Shown: one piece after another, positions 9,917 through 17,146 of the stretch
Position numbering within the stretch: the stretch's first letter is position 1
How the letters are laid out: the number at the start of each line of letters is the position of its first letter
NCBI GenBank assembly: GCA_946887105.1
Contig: CAMPKJ010000063.1
Location: forward strand, 1 to 20,873
DNA: 20,873 nucleotides
DNA from: an uncultured Acidobacteriota bacterium
Lineage (GTDB): Bacteria; Acidobacteriota; Thermoanaerobaculia; Gp7-AA8
Reading direction: 5' to 3'
Made by a program: the position numbers and the translations under genes
Notes under the pieces: generated by a model
Told to the model about the DNA's origin: nothing
Databases searched by the model: none
What the model saw: only the letters and a program-made list of their open reading frames with translations

Positions 9917-10368
9917 CCCGCGCGTCTCAAAAGGATGCCGTCCTCGCCTCGCCACATCAGCTCGAAGCCGGGCGGCACCTGGCACTCACGCCAGCAGAGG
10001 ATGAAGTCCGAACGATGCACGCTGGCCGGATCGACGCGATCGGTGGCGCGGTCGAGCAGCGGCACGGCTTCCTTCCCCTGCAGCACGTACTGCGCGCGCC
10101 GGAAACCATATCCATATCCGCCTTGCCATGGACGATGAGGGAGCGCGATCAGCACGCGGGCGCCGGCGGGAGTGCGGCGCTGCGCTTCCTCGAGTGCGAT
10201 GCGAAATCCGGGAATGCGGCGGTACGGGAGCTCGCGAAAGTGTGCGCCGAGGGAGGTGCGGTCCTGAGTGTGAATGCGGAGATAAAACAGATCGGCGGCG
10301 CCGATGCCGATCGCCGCCCAGGCCGCGATCGCAGTCGCGGCGATGATACGCCCGCGCAGACCGCTCAC
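9913..10368 (-). CDS. Small single-pass membrane or secreted protein, unknown function
   Basis: The 151-residue product has one N-terminal hydrophobic segment (about 8-30) and then a soluble, arginine-rich domain, so it is probably anchored facing the periplasm. Visible features include R-T-P-A-G-A-R-V-L-I-A-L-P and a C-W-R-E-C pair near the C-terminus. The family is not recognised. Soluble domains of this general look occur at the C-terminus of some GT-C transferases, so a subunit for the downstream membrane protein is possible. It starts 32 bp from the divergent gene at 10401 and overlaps the next gene by 4 bp (ATGA), which indicates cotranscription. Confidence 0.7.
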   Translation of the reverse strand: MSGLRGRIIAATAIAAWAAIGIGAADLFYLRIHTQDRTSLGAHFRELPYRRIPGFRIALEEAQRRTPAGARVLIALPHRPWQGGYGYGFRRAQYVLQGKEAVPLLDRATDRVDPASVHRSDFILCWRECQVPPGFELMWRGEDGILLRRAG

Positions 10369-10400
10369 GCCGCGAACCTACCACATAATGCCGGGCGTCC

Positions 10401-12032
10401 ATGCGCAGGCTTCCCGCACCGCTGATTCTGATCGCGATCTTCGTCGTCGCGGTGCTGCTCGTCGACCCGCGCGGCAACTTCCCGCTCGACGACGACTGGG
10501 GCGTCGGCTTCACCACTTTCACGCTGCTGCAGACCGGCCGCGTGCAGTTCACGCCGTTCGCATCTGCGACCGCGTATCTGCAGTTTTTCTGGGGCGCATT
10601 GTGGGCGGCGTCGTTCGGCGAGACGTTCACGGTGCTCCGCATCTCGACGCTGGTGCTGTCGCTCGGATCGGTGCTGATCGCGTTTTCGCTGCTGCGGCGC
10701 GCCGGCGTGCGACGCGAGCTCGCGCTGTTCGGTGCCGCCGCGCTGCTGTTTCATCCGCTCTTCTTCTGGGCATCGTTCACGTCGATGACGCACGTGCCGT
10801 TCGTGTTTCTCTCGCTCGTGGCGGCGGCGATGTTCGTGCGCGCGGCGGAAACGGCGGTTCCTCGGGGTTCCTCGGGTTCCTCGGAGTTCCTCGGCGAGCC
10901 GCTCTCCCCTCCGAGGAACTCCGAGGCTCTCTGGCTCGCGCTCGCGTTCATCGCCACCGTCGCGTCGTTCTTCACGCGCCAGTTCGCGGTGCTCAACGCG
11001 CTCGTGCCGCTGCTGGTCGCGCTGATGCTGCGGCGGAAGAAGCTCGCCGCGACGTATGCCGCCGCGCTGGTGGTGTTCGGTCTGCTGGTCGTGAGCGGAG
11101 TGCTGGTCGGATCGCAGAAAGAGCTGGTGCTGCACCGGCCGTCGCTGTCAGGACTGGCGCTGCGCGCCTCGCACTATGTCTACTTCAACTGGCAGAACGC
11201 GTCGCTCTTCTTCGCCGCGCCGCTGTCGTTGCTGCTGCTCTCGCGCCGCCGTCCGCAACTCTCGCGCGCCGTGCTGGCGATCTCCGCGATCGCCTTTGCG
11301 CTGGTGGCGTGGCGGATGACCGCGCGCGTCGGCATGCCCATCCCCTATCTCAACTCAGGCAATGTCTTCACCGACTTCGGCCTCGGGCCGCCGACGCTGC
11401 GCGACGTCTTCACGCTGCGCATGCCGCATCCGTTCGCGCTGCCGTGGGCGGTCAAGGTGTTGTTGATGATCGCCACCACCATCGGCGCCGCCATCGCTCT
11501 GTCGCTCACCATCAGAACCGTGCGGGAAGACGACGTGCTGATCCGCTACTGCGCGGTGTACCTCCTCTGTGCCACGCTCGTCTCGGCCGGCATGTCGATC
11601 TACTTCGACCGCTACTCGATCGACACCACCTGGCCGTTCGTCCTGCTGCTGGTGCTGCTCGCGCAACGCGCGCAGATCACGCGAGCCGCGACCGTCGCCG
11701 CCTCGGTCCTGCTGGCCATCGCCATCGCGTTCGCGATCGGCGGCACCGCGGAATACCTGGCGTGGAATCGCGCGCGCTGGGATGCGTACGCCTTCCTGCG
11801 CGCGAACGGCGTCACGCTCGAACAGATGGACGGCGGCTACGAGATCAACGCCCTGCTCGCATTACGGGAAGGCCGCAAGGATCTCGGCAAACGCGGCATC
11901 GGCGTGATCGACGACCGGTACATCCTCACGTTCAACCGCGACGTGCCGGGATACGACCTGCTGCGCGCGTTTTCGTATCCGCGCTGGTTCGGCCTCAGTG
12001 AAGGGGCCGTACACGCACAGCGGCGGCGCTAG
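10401..12032 (+). CDS. Polytopic membrane protein, probable GT-C (GT39-like) glycosyltransferase
   Basis: The 543-residue protein begins with a membrane segment (6-21) followed by P-L-D-D-D-W-G-V (D30-D32). An acidic motif in the first extracytoplasmic loop is the usual position of the catalytic Asp in dolichyl- or polyprenyl-phosphate sugar transferases. Around ten further hydrophobic segments follow, then a soluble C-terminal domain of about 90 residues with R-D-V-P-G-Y-D and I-D-D-R-Y. A palindromic repeat is inserted in frame at about residues 152-176, in a loop between membrane segments. ATG 10401 is the first good start and has no evident ribosome site. A CATAAT at 10384-10389 could be a -10 box with a very short leader. 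The stop TAG shares CTAG with the stop of convergent scoA. Donor and acceptor are unknown. Confidence 0.8.
   Translation: MRRLPAPLILIAIFVVAVLLVDPRGNFPLDDDWGVGFTTFTLLQTGRVQFTPFASATAYLQFFWGALWAASFGETFTVLRISTLVLSLGSVLIAFSLLRRAGVRRELALFGAAALLFHPLFFWASFTSMTHVPFVFLSLVAAAMFVRAAETAVPRGSSGSSEFLGEPLSPPRNSEALWLALAFIATVASFFTRQFAVLNALVPLLVALMLRRKKLAATYAAALVVFGLLVVSGVLVGSQKELVLHRPSLSGLALRASHYVYFNWQNASLFFAAPLSLLLLSRRRPQLSRAVLAISAIAFALVAWRMTARVGMPIPYLNSGNVFTDFGLGPPTLRDVFTLRMPHPFALPWAVKVLLMIATTIGAAIALSLTIRTVREDDVLIRYCAVYLLCATLVSAGMSIYFDRYSIDTTWPFVLLLVLLAQRAQITRAATVAASVLLAIAIAFAIGGTAEYLAWNRARWDAYAFLRANGVTLEQMDGGYEINALLALREGRKDLGKRGIGVIDDRYILTFNRDVPGYDLLRAFSYPRWFGLSEGAVHAQRRR
10856..10926. repeat. Palindromic repeat element inserted in frame in a GT-C gene
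   Basis: A run of about ten-base ggttcctcgg-like units (from 10856) leads into cctcggagttcctcgg at 10879-10894. Its perfect 16-base reverse complement ccgaggaactccgagg is at 10911-10926, separated by 16 bases. The hairpin is stable and GC-rich. The encoded Gly/Ser/Pro-rich stretch (residues about 152-176) looks like an unstructured loop between membrane helices. Length and phase keep the frame open. Confidence 0.8.
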
Positions 12033-12724
12033 CTTTTGCGAACGGTGCGCTGCTCGATGCGCTTCACGCGCGGCGCGACGATCAGGCGATGCACGAAAAT
12101 GCCCGGCGTGTGGATGCAATCGGGATCGAGCTCGCCCGGCTCCACCAGCTCTTCGACCTCGGCGATGCAGACCTTTCCGGCCGTCGCCGCCATCGGATTG
12201 AAGTTGCGCGCGCTCTTGCGATAGACGAGATTGCCGAGCCGGTCCGCCTTCCACGCCGCGACCATGGAAAAGTCGCCGACGATGCCACGCTCCATCACGA
12301 ACATGCGTCCGTCGAACTCGCGCGTTTCCTTCCCTTCCGCGACCAGCGTTCCGTAGCCCGCGGGCGTGTAGAACGCCGGGATCCCGGCGCCGCCCGCGCG
12401 CATCCGTTCCGCCAGCGTCCCCTGCGGCGCGAATTCGACTTCCAGCTCGCCGGAAAGGAACTGCCGCTCGAACTCCGCGTTCTCGCCGACATACGACGAC
12501 ACCATCTTGCGGATCTGCTTCGTCTGCAGGAGCAGCCCCAGCCCCCAGTCATCGACCCCCGCGTTGTTCGAAACGCACGTCAAACCCTTCACGCCCGACT
12601 TCACCAGCGCATGGATCAGATTCTCCGGAATCCCGCAAAGCCCGAAGCCGCCAACGACGAGCGTGGCCCCGTCCTGAATGTCCTGCACCGCCTCATCCGC
12701 GGACGCGACGACCTTATCGATCAT
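12029..12724 (-). CDS. scoA: 3-oxoacid CoA-transferase subunit A
   Basis: This is the alpha subunit of the class I CoA-transferase whose beta subunit is at 7966-8622; both are needed for activity. At 231 residues it is of normal length and shows the family glycine-rich motif [13 protein letters not shown] (23-35), S-N-N-A-G (52-56), and a central [12 protein letters not shown]. The start ATG 12724 fits the conserved N-terminus M-I-D-K-V; no clear ribosome site is present. The gene starts divergently from the small membrane protein genes beginning near 12784. It ends inside a shared CTAG with the convergent GT-C gene. Its separation from subunit B means the two are probably transcribed from different promoters. 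Confidence 0.94.
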   Translation of the reverse strand: MIDKVVASADEAVQDIQDGATLVVGGFGLCGIPENLIHALVKSGVKGLTCVSNNAGVDDWGLGLLLQTKQIRKMVSSYVGENAEFERQFLSGELEVEFAPQGTLAERMRAGGAGIPAFYTPAGYGTLVAEGKETREFDGRMFVMERGIVGDFSMVAAWKADRLGNLVYRKSARNFNPMAATAGKVCIAEVEELVEPGELDPDCIHTPGIFVHRLIVAPRVKRIEQRTVRKS

Positions 12725-12783
12725 GGGCCGGAAGATATCAGAACGTGGCCCACCAAACTCTCCGAAACGTGTCGTTAAGAGCG

Positions 12784-13026
12784 ATGCTCTTCGACCAGCG
12801 GGAGTGGGTCAACGACATGGTCACCGGGGCGATCACCGGAATGGCGGGCGGAGTCCTGGCCGCGATGATTGTCCCTGCTTCGCCGGTAGGCGACGCGACG
12901 GCGATGGGCGGCATCTTCGGCTTCATCACCGGCATGCTGCATCTGCCGATCAGGTGGCTGCTGAATCGAAGGCCACCATCGAATGGAGAAGACGGTCCGA
13001 ATGGAGAAGACGGTCATGAAGAATGA
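12784..13026 (+). CDS. Small two-helix membrane protein, unknown function
   Basis: From ATG 12784 (AAGAG a few bases upstream) the product has 80 residues. An in-frame GTG at 12745 would add 13. Two glycine-rich hydrophobic segments are visible (about residues 11-31 and 38-58), followed by a polar tail with two N-G-E-D-G copies that arise from an 18-bp tandem repeat. The protein ends in H-E-E. The family is not recognised. It overlaps the next gene by 11 bp, so the two are probably translated together. Gly-rich paired helices suggest a small channel, scaffold or glycine-zipper protein, but this is only a guess. Confidence 0.6.
   Translation: MLFDQREWVNDMVTGAITGMAGGVLAAMIVPASPVGDATAMGGIFGFITGMLHLPIRWLLNRRPPSNGEDGPNGEDGHEE
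12981..13016 (+). repeat. 18-bp tandem duplication spanning a ribosome binding site
   Basis: gaatggagaagacggtcc (12981-12998) is followed directly by gaatggagaagacggtca (12999-13016). The second copy supplies the ggagaa ribosome site for ATG 13016. The first encodes an extra N-G-E-D-G in the overlapping upstream gene and an alternative ATG at 12983 for the downstream one. Confidence 0.8.
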
Positions 13027-13327
13027 CGCACATACGACGCCGCTGATTTCGATGACTGCGATGCTGCTGGCGGCGTGCTATGCGATCACGCTCGCCACCG
13101 GACTGCTCGCGATCGGACTCGCCATTGCCGCGTGGCTGAACGACACGAGCGTGGTCGACTACTACCACGATCTCTTTCCACGTATCCGCGGCGCGGCACC
13201 GCCCGTTTCGTTCCCGCGACTCGGCTATATCGTGTTCGCCGCATACATCATCGTCGCGGCGTCGATCGCTGTACGCGCGCGTCGCCGCATCGCCCACGCC
13301 TGGTTGAAGCGGCGGCGCACACGCTGA
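13016..13327 (+). CDS. Small membrane protein with two hydrophobic segments, unknown function
   Basis: From ATG 13016 the product has 103 residues. In-frame ATGs at 12983 and 13001 lie in the tandem repeat and would add a short charged stretch. The GGAGAA at 13003-13008 is 7 bases before 13016 and supports that start. Hydrophobic segments at about 12-41 and 69-87 flank a loop with D-Y-Y-H-D-L-F. The C-terminus is very basic (R-A-R-R-R, K-R-R-R-T-R), predicting a cytoplasmic tail. The family is not recognised. It overlaps the upstream small membrane protein gene. Its TGA is immediately followed, with no gap, by the stop of the convergent mrp gene. Confidence 0.6.
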   Translation: MKNDAHTTPLISMTAMLLAACYAITLATGLLAIGLAIAAWLNDTSVVDYYHDLFPRIRGAAPPVSFPRLGYIVFAAYIIVAASIAVRARRRIAHAWLKRRRTR

Positions 13328-14461
13328 TCAGTGCGTGTGCGCGTGATCGTGATCGTGGTGATGATCGTGATCGTGGTCGTGGCCGTGTGTGTGCCCGGCC
13401 GTGCCCGACTGCACCTGCTCGACCACCTGGCGCGCCAGTTCTTTGAACGCAAGCGATGCGGGTGCGGTGGGATCGGAGGCGACGATCGGCTCGCCGGTAT
13501 CGCCGCCCACCACCACTTTGGGATCGATCGGCACTTCGCCGAGGAACGGGACGCCGAGCATGCCCGCGGTCTTGCGGCCGCCGCCGTGGCCGAAGATCTC
13601 TTCGCGCTCGCCGCAGTGGCGGCAGATGAAGTAGCTCATGTTCTCGACGATGCCCAGCACGGGCACGTTGACCTTGCGGAACATGGCCAAGCCCTTGCGC
13701 GCGTCGATCAGCGCCACGTCCTGCGGCGTCGTCACCACCACCGCGCCGGTGAGCCCCGCCTTCTGCGTGAGCGTCAGCTGCGCGTCGCCGGTGCCCGGCG
13801 GCAGGTCGATGACCATGAAGTCGAGGTTGCCCCACTTCACGTCGGTCAGGAACTGGTCGATGGCCTTCATCACCATCGGGCCGCGCCAGATCACGGGCGT
13901 GTCGGGATCGGTGATCAATCCGAGGGACATCGTCTTCACGCCGTGCCGCTCCATCGGGACGATCTTCTCGTCCTGATCGTCGATCTGCGGGCGCCCTTCG
14001 ATGCCGAGCATCATCTGTTGCGACGGGCCATAGATGTCCGCGTCGAGAAGACCGACGGAGAAGCCGAGCGAACGAAGAGAGAGCGCGAGGTTCGTGGACA
14101 CGGTCGATTTTCCGACGCCGCCTTTTCCGGACGCGACGGCGATGCGGTACTTCACGCCCTCGAGCGCGTTCGGCTGCGAGGCGATCGCGCCGCCGGCGGC
14201 CGACCCCGTCTTCGCGCCGATCTCGAGATTCACACGCACGTCGCGCACGCCTTCCAGCGCGCGCACGGCCGCTTCGGCATCGCGCGCGATCTGCTGGCCG
14301 ACGGCCGGGTTCTCGGTCTGGAAATGAATCGTGAACGAGACCGCGTCGCCGTTCACCACCACGTCGCGGACGAATCCGAACGACACGATGTCGCGCGAGA
14401 GGCCGGGGAACTTGACCTTCTTCAGCGCTTCGAGAATCTGTTCGTTACTGGGGCTGGGCAT
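13328..14461 (-). CDS. mrp: Mrp/ApbC/NBP35-type P-loop ATPase, Fe-S cluster carrier, with His-rich tail
   Basis: The 377-residue cytosolic protein has an N-terminal MIP18/DUF59 domain (about 4-82). A ParA-like ATPase domain follows with deviant Walker A G-K-G-G-V-G-K-S (112-119), switch D-A-D-I-Y-G-P-S (140-147) and D-L-P-P-G-T-G-D (219-226). The C-x-x-C pair C280/C283 binds the bridging [4Fe-4S] cluster in the dimer. The family carries and delivers Fe-S clusters. The last 21 residues hold 12 His and 5 Asp in near alternation, a likely metal-binding tail. ATG 14461 is preceded by AGGAGA; further upstream starts would overlap the LOG gene more. The gene overlaps the 3' end of the LOG gene by 17 bp and is the last of the minus-strand run. 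Confidence 0.93.
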   Translation of the reverse strand: MPSPSNEQILEALKKVKFPGLSRDIVSFGFVRDVVVNGDAVSFTIHFQTENPAVGQQIARDAEAAVRALEGVRDVRVNLEIGAKTGSAAGGAIASQPNALEGVKYRIAVASGKGGVGKSTVSTNLALSLRSLGFSVGLLDADIYGPSQQMMLGIEGRPQIDDQDEKIVPMERHGVKTMSLGLITDPDTPVIWRGPMVMKAIDQFLTDVKWGNLDFMVIDLPPGTGDAQLTLTQKAGLTGAVVVTTPQDVALIDARKGLAMFRKVNVPVLGIVENMSYFICRHCGEREEIFGHGGGRKTAGMLGVPFLGEVPIDPKVVVGGDTGEPIVASDPTAPASLAFKELARQVVEQVQSGTAGHTHGHDHDHDHHHDHDHAHTH

Positions 14462-15209
14462 TCTCTCTCTCCTGTTGCAGCCATCGTTCGTACGACTCGC
14501 GGATGATCGGGATGGCTTCATCGGAGGAGCCGACGAGCTTGACCACGTCGAAGTCGGTCGGACTGACCAGGCCGCGCTCCAGCATCGAGCCCTGCAGCCA
14601 TTCGATCAATCCCGGCCACATTGTACCGACCAGGATGAGCGGATGGTTTTTCATGTGCTTGACCTGCAGAAGCTGCCAGACCATGAACAGTTCCAGCGCC
14701 GTGCCGATACCGCCCGGCATGACGATGAATGCCGAGGAGAGACGGATGAAATGGTGGAGGCGGGAGAAGAAGGTGCGGTGCCGGAAGACCTTGTCGACGA
14801 ACGGATTGGCCGCTTCCTCGCTCGGCAGGTGGATGGCCAGACCGTACGACCGCGTCTTGCCGCTCTTCCCTTCCACCGCGCCCGCGTTCGCCGCCTCCAT
14901 CAGGCCCGGGCCGCCGCCGGTGACGATGTCGACGCCCATGCGCGCCAGCTCGGCGCTCAGCTTCTTGACTTCTTCGTAGATCGGATCGCCGCGGCGGATG
15001 CGCGAGCTGCCGAAGACGGAGACGCGGTAATGCTCGACGCGCTCCGGCTGGATCTGATCGAGATCGTTGATCGTCTCCCAGAGCTGGTAGATGGCCTTGT
15101 CGAGGACGTTCGTCGGATCGGCGGCGGGCCGTTTCTTCGCCGCCTGGGTCTTGCGCAACTCCTCGAGCTCAGGCGTGGTGGTCTTGCGGTTGCGTTCATT
15201 CGTCGCCAT
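14445..15209 (-). CDS. LOG-family protein (TIGR00730), predicted nucleotide 5'-monophosphate nucleosidase
   Basis: The 254-residue protein shows the lysine-decarboxylase-like Rossmann fold signatures of the LOG family: V-F-G-S-S-R (65-70), G-G-G-P-G-L-M-E-A-A-N (98-108) and P-G-G-I-G-T-A-L-E (165-173), with R150 in F-F-S-R. Characterised members (plant and actinobacterial LOG, E. coli PpnN) cleave the N-glycosidic bond of nucleoside monophosphates, releasing base and ribose 5-phosphate. The older 'lysine decarboxylase' label is misleading. A polar N-terminal extension of about 60 residues precedes the fold. ATG 15209 was chosen because an upstream start would overlap the SPOR gene heavily with arginine-rich, shadow-like sequence. 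It starts 40 bp after the SPOR gene ends. Physiological substrate unknown. Confidence 0.9.
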   Translation of the reverse strand: MATNERNRKTTTPELEELRKTQAAKKRPAADPTNVLDKAIYQLWETINDLDQIQPERVEHYRVSVFGSSRIRRGDPIYEEVKKLSAELARMGVDIVTGGGPGLMEAANAGAVEGKSGKTRSYGLAIHLPSEEAANPFVDKVFRHRTFFSRLHHFIRLSSAFIVMPGGIGTALELFMVWQLLQVKHMKNHPLILVGTMWPGLIEWLQGSMLERGLVSPTDFDVVKLVGSSDEAIPIIRESYERWLQQERENAQPQ

Positions 15210-15249
15210 AGCCAGCGAGAGGATGCCACAGAACGCCGCCGCAACAGCG

Positions 15250-15921
15250 CTATCTCGCCGTGATCCACACCTCTTTCGAGAACTCGCGCAGTTTCGGCTC
15301 CGCCGCGCGCGCCTCCGCCTCGGACGCAAATCGCACGCGCACGCGATACACCGGACCCTTGTCCGTCGCGCCGCGCTCGACATAGGCCGTGTTGAAGCCG
15401 CGGTTGATGACACGCACCGCCAGCGCCTCCGCGATCTTCTGATCGCCGGTCGAGAGGAGCTGCGCGATGTGCGGAACCGCGGGAGCCACGATCTGCGGCG
15501 TCGCGACGACGCTCGTCGTGACGGGCGGGTGCTGCGGCGATGCTTCCGCGGACGTCGTGGCAGTGACCGGCGCGGGCTCTTCCGCGATGACCGGCGCCGC
15601 GGTCGACGTCACCGTCGTGTCGGTGGCGGATTCGGTCTCGATGGGATCGGCTTCGCCGGCTTCCGCGAAATCGTCCGCGGTGACGCCGAGTTCCACGATC
15701 TCGCCCGCATTCTTCTTCGGGATCAGCGCCGCTTCGGTGACGACCGGCGTTTCCTTGCGCACGACCAGGCGCTCGTCGGCCTGTCCTTTTCCGAGCATGA
15801 GGCCGAATGCGAACGATGCGGCCAGCGAGAGCAGCAACAGCACGAACGCGACGAATGCCTGTCCGGCCGTGAGGGAGATCTCGTAATGCGATTGATCGTC
15901 GACAGCGTTATGTTCTTCCAT
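15250..15921 (-). CDS. Membrane-anchored SPOR-domain protein
   Basis: From ATG 15921 the product has 223 residues: a short acidic cytoplasmic N-terminus, one membrane helix (about 20-42), and a long Ala/Pro/Thr/Val-rich low-complexity linker. The C-terminal SPOR-like domain covers about the last 75 residues (R-V-I-N-R-G-F-N-T-A-Y-V followed by Y-R-V-R-V-R-F and A-E-x-K-L). SPOR domains bind denuded septal peptidoglycan, so a role in cell division or wall turnover is likely. The chosen start has GGAAGG 9 bases upstream. GTG 15948, overlapping the previous stop in GTGA, and ATG 15945 or 15930 are alternatives that add up to 9 residues. The gene is downstream of the lipoprotein gene in the same run. 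Confidence 0.85.
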   Translation of the reverse strand: MEEHNAVDDQSHYEISLTAGQAFVAFVLLLLSLAASFAFGLMLGKGQADERLVVRKETPVVTEAALIPKKNAGEIVELGVTADDFAEAGEADPIETESATDTTVTSTAAPVIAEEPAPVTATTSAEASPQHPPVTTSVVATPQIVAPAVPHIAQLLSTGDQKIAEALAVRVINRGFNTAYVERGATDKGPVYRVRVRFASEAEARAAEPKLREFSKEVWITAR

Positions 15922-15944
15922 CCCGTCCATCCTTCCCCCGAACA

Positions 15945-16625
15945 TCACTGCCTGGGCGCCGCCGGCGGGGCGGCCGCGTTCCAGTTTGTGTGATAGACGA
16001 CGCCATTGTCAAAGTAGATGGCCGCCGCGCCCGCGTCCGCTTTCGGATAGATCCAGACCGAGTAGACGCGGTTGTTCTGCACGACCTGCTTGACCCAGTC
16101 CTCGCGCGGCAGTCCGATCAGACGCTGCACGGCGTCTTCCTTCATTCCCGTTTTCACGTTCGCGAAGGCGGTCATGGAGACGTGACGCTTCTCGCTGGCC
16201 AGCCGGATGCGCTGCTGCGCGTCGGCGTTGTCGGGCTGCAGTTCGAGCGCCTCGCGGTAGAGATCGATGGCCCGCTCGTAACGGGAGAGCACGGTCATGT
16301 ACTCGTCGCCGAGGATGATCTTCTCGCGTGCCAGCAATGCGGCGGCGCGTGGATCGGCGGTGCGCTGGTGGTACTCGTGCACCTTGTCCATGAACGCGTT
16401 GTAGGTCGGCTCGAGCTTCTTGAGGTTGTCGAGCGCGAGCTCGATGCGCTCCTTGCGCGTCGCCGTCGCGCCGGGTTTCGGCTGCGCCGTTCGGATCGTC
16501 TCCAGCCACTGATAGTCGGCCGTGATCAGGCTCCACTCGCGCGCGTTCGGCTGCGTCGGCGGGCCGGCCGGCGCGCAGGCGATGGTCGTGAGGAGAAGGA
16601 GTGCAGTCAGTGAGTGACGGATCAT
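15945..16625 (-). CDS. Lipoprotein with TPR-like helices and a BamE/SmpA-like C-terminal domain
   Basis: The 226-residue product starts with a signal peptide and a probable lipobox at C17 (T-I-A-C, slightly atypical at -3), so it should be lipidated and processed by LspA. The middle is helical, with a TPR-like stretch at about 110-150 (Y-E-R-A-I-D-L-Y-R-E-A-L-E-L-Q-P-D-N). The C-terminal part from about 158 reads V-K-T-G-M-K-E-D-A-V-Q-R-L-I-G-L-P-R-E, then alternating strands ending in Y-F-D-N-G-V-V. This resembles the BamE/SmpA/OmlA fold of outer-membrane lipoproteins. A role in envelope maintenance is inferred. Start and stop both overlap neighbours in ATGA or GTGA junctions. Confidence 0.8.
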   Translation of the reverse strand: MIRHSLTALLLLTTIACAPAGPPTQPNAREWSLITADYQWLETIRTAQPKPGATATRKERIELALDNLKKLEPTYNAFMDKVHEYHQRTADPRAAALLAREKIILGDEYMTVLSRYERAIDLYREALELQPDNADAQQRIRLASEKRHVSMTAFANVKTGMKEDAVQRLIGLPREDWVKQVVQNNRVYSVWIYPKADAGAAAIYFDNGVVYHTNWNAAAPPAAPRQ

Positions 16626-17146
16626 GATTGACGTTGCATGCGGATGCAGTCCAGCCGCGCACCATCGGGTAACTCGATCTCCGTCCGCTCGATTTCCTCG
16701 TAGCCGCAGGCGAGGTAGAGCGGGACGCCGGGCAGAGTGGCCATCAGCTCGAACGTGCGAAAGCCCGCTCGCGCCGCGTCTGCTTCGGCGGCGTCGAGAA
16801 TGCGCCGTCCCAGCCCGCGGCGCGCACAGGCGGGATCGACGAACATCGCCCGGATGCGTGCGGCGTCAGTGCCGGGATTCAGCCACCCCTCGGCGCGATC
16901 CTGCGCTTCCGGACCGCTGAAGAGCTTCATGCGCGCGCTCCAGCCGCCGCAGGCGACGATGCGGCGGTCTTCCTCGATCACGAAATACGTGCCGTCGTCG
17001 ATCAGCTGGCGGTCGACGACAGCGATGAAACGGACGGCGCTCGCGACCTGGCGCTCGTCATAGCAGCGTGCGCCGAGACCGGACATCGACGCGCGCATCA
17101 CGCGCTCGATGTCGGGAATGTCGCCTTCAACCGCTTTGCGGATCAT
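16622..17146 (-). CDS. GNAT-family N-acetyltransferase
   Basis: The 174-residue protein has the GNAT layout: N-terminal I-R-K-A-x-E-x-D-I-P-D-I (2-13), a central strand V-A-C-G-G-W (64-69), and motif A with I-R-A-M-F-V-D-P followed by the acetyl-CoA pyrophosphate loop R-R-G-L-G-R (109-114). A final Y-L-A-C-G-Y-E-E (144-151) is the typical C-terminal helix and strand. Enzymes of this group transfer acetyl from acetyl-CoA to an amine; the substrate cannot be deduced. The start overlaps the DUF4388 gene in ATGA and its stop overlaps the lipoprotein start in ATGA, so it lies inside a coupled translation unit. Confidence 0.92.
   Translation of the reverse strand: MIRKAVEGDIPDIERVMRASMSGLGARCYDERQVASAVRFIAVVDRQLIDDGTYFVIEEDRRIVACGGWSARMKLFSGPEAQDRAEGWLNPGTDAARIRAMFVDPACARRGLGRRILDAAEADAARAGFRTFELMATLPGVPLYLACGYEEIERTEIELPDGARLDCIRMQRQS

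Noticed and set aside
9917..9985. Upstream in-frame start for the 436-residue membrane protein
   Set aside because: It would overlap the 151-residue gene and add an arginine-rich stretch. ATG 9916 gives an ATGA overlap and a proper first membrane helix.
13331..13393. gtgatcgtgatc repeats as a regulatory or iteron array
   Set aside because: They are fully explained as codons for the His/Asp tail of Mrp read on the minus strand.
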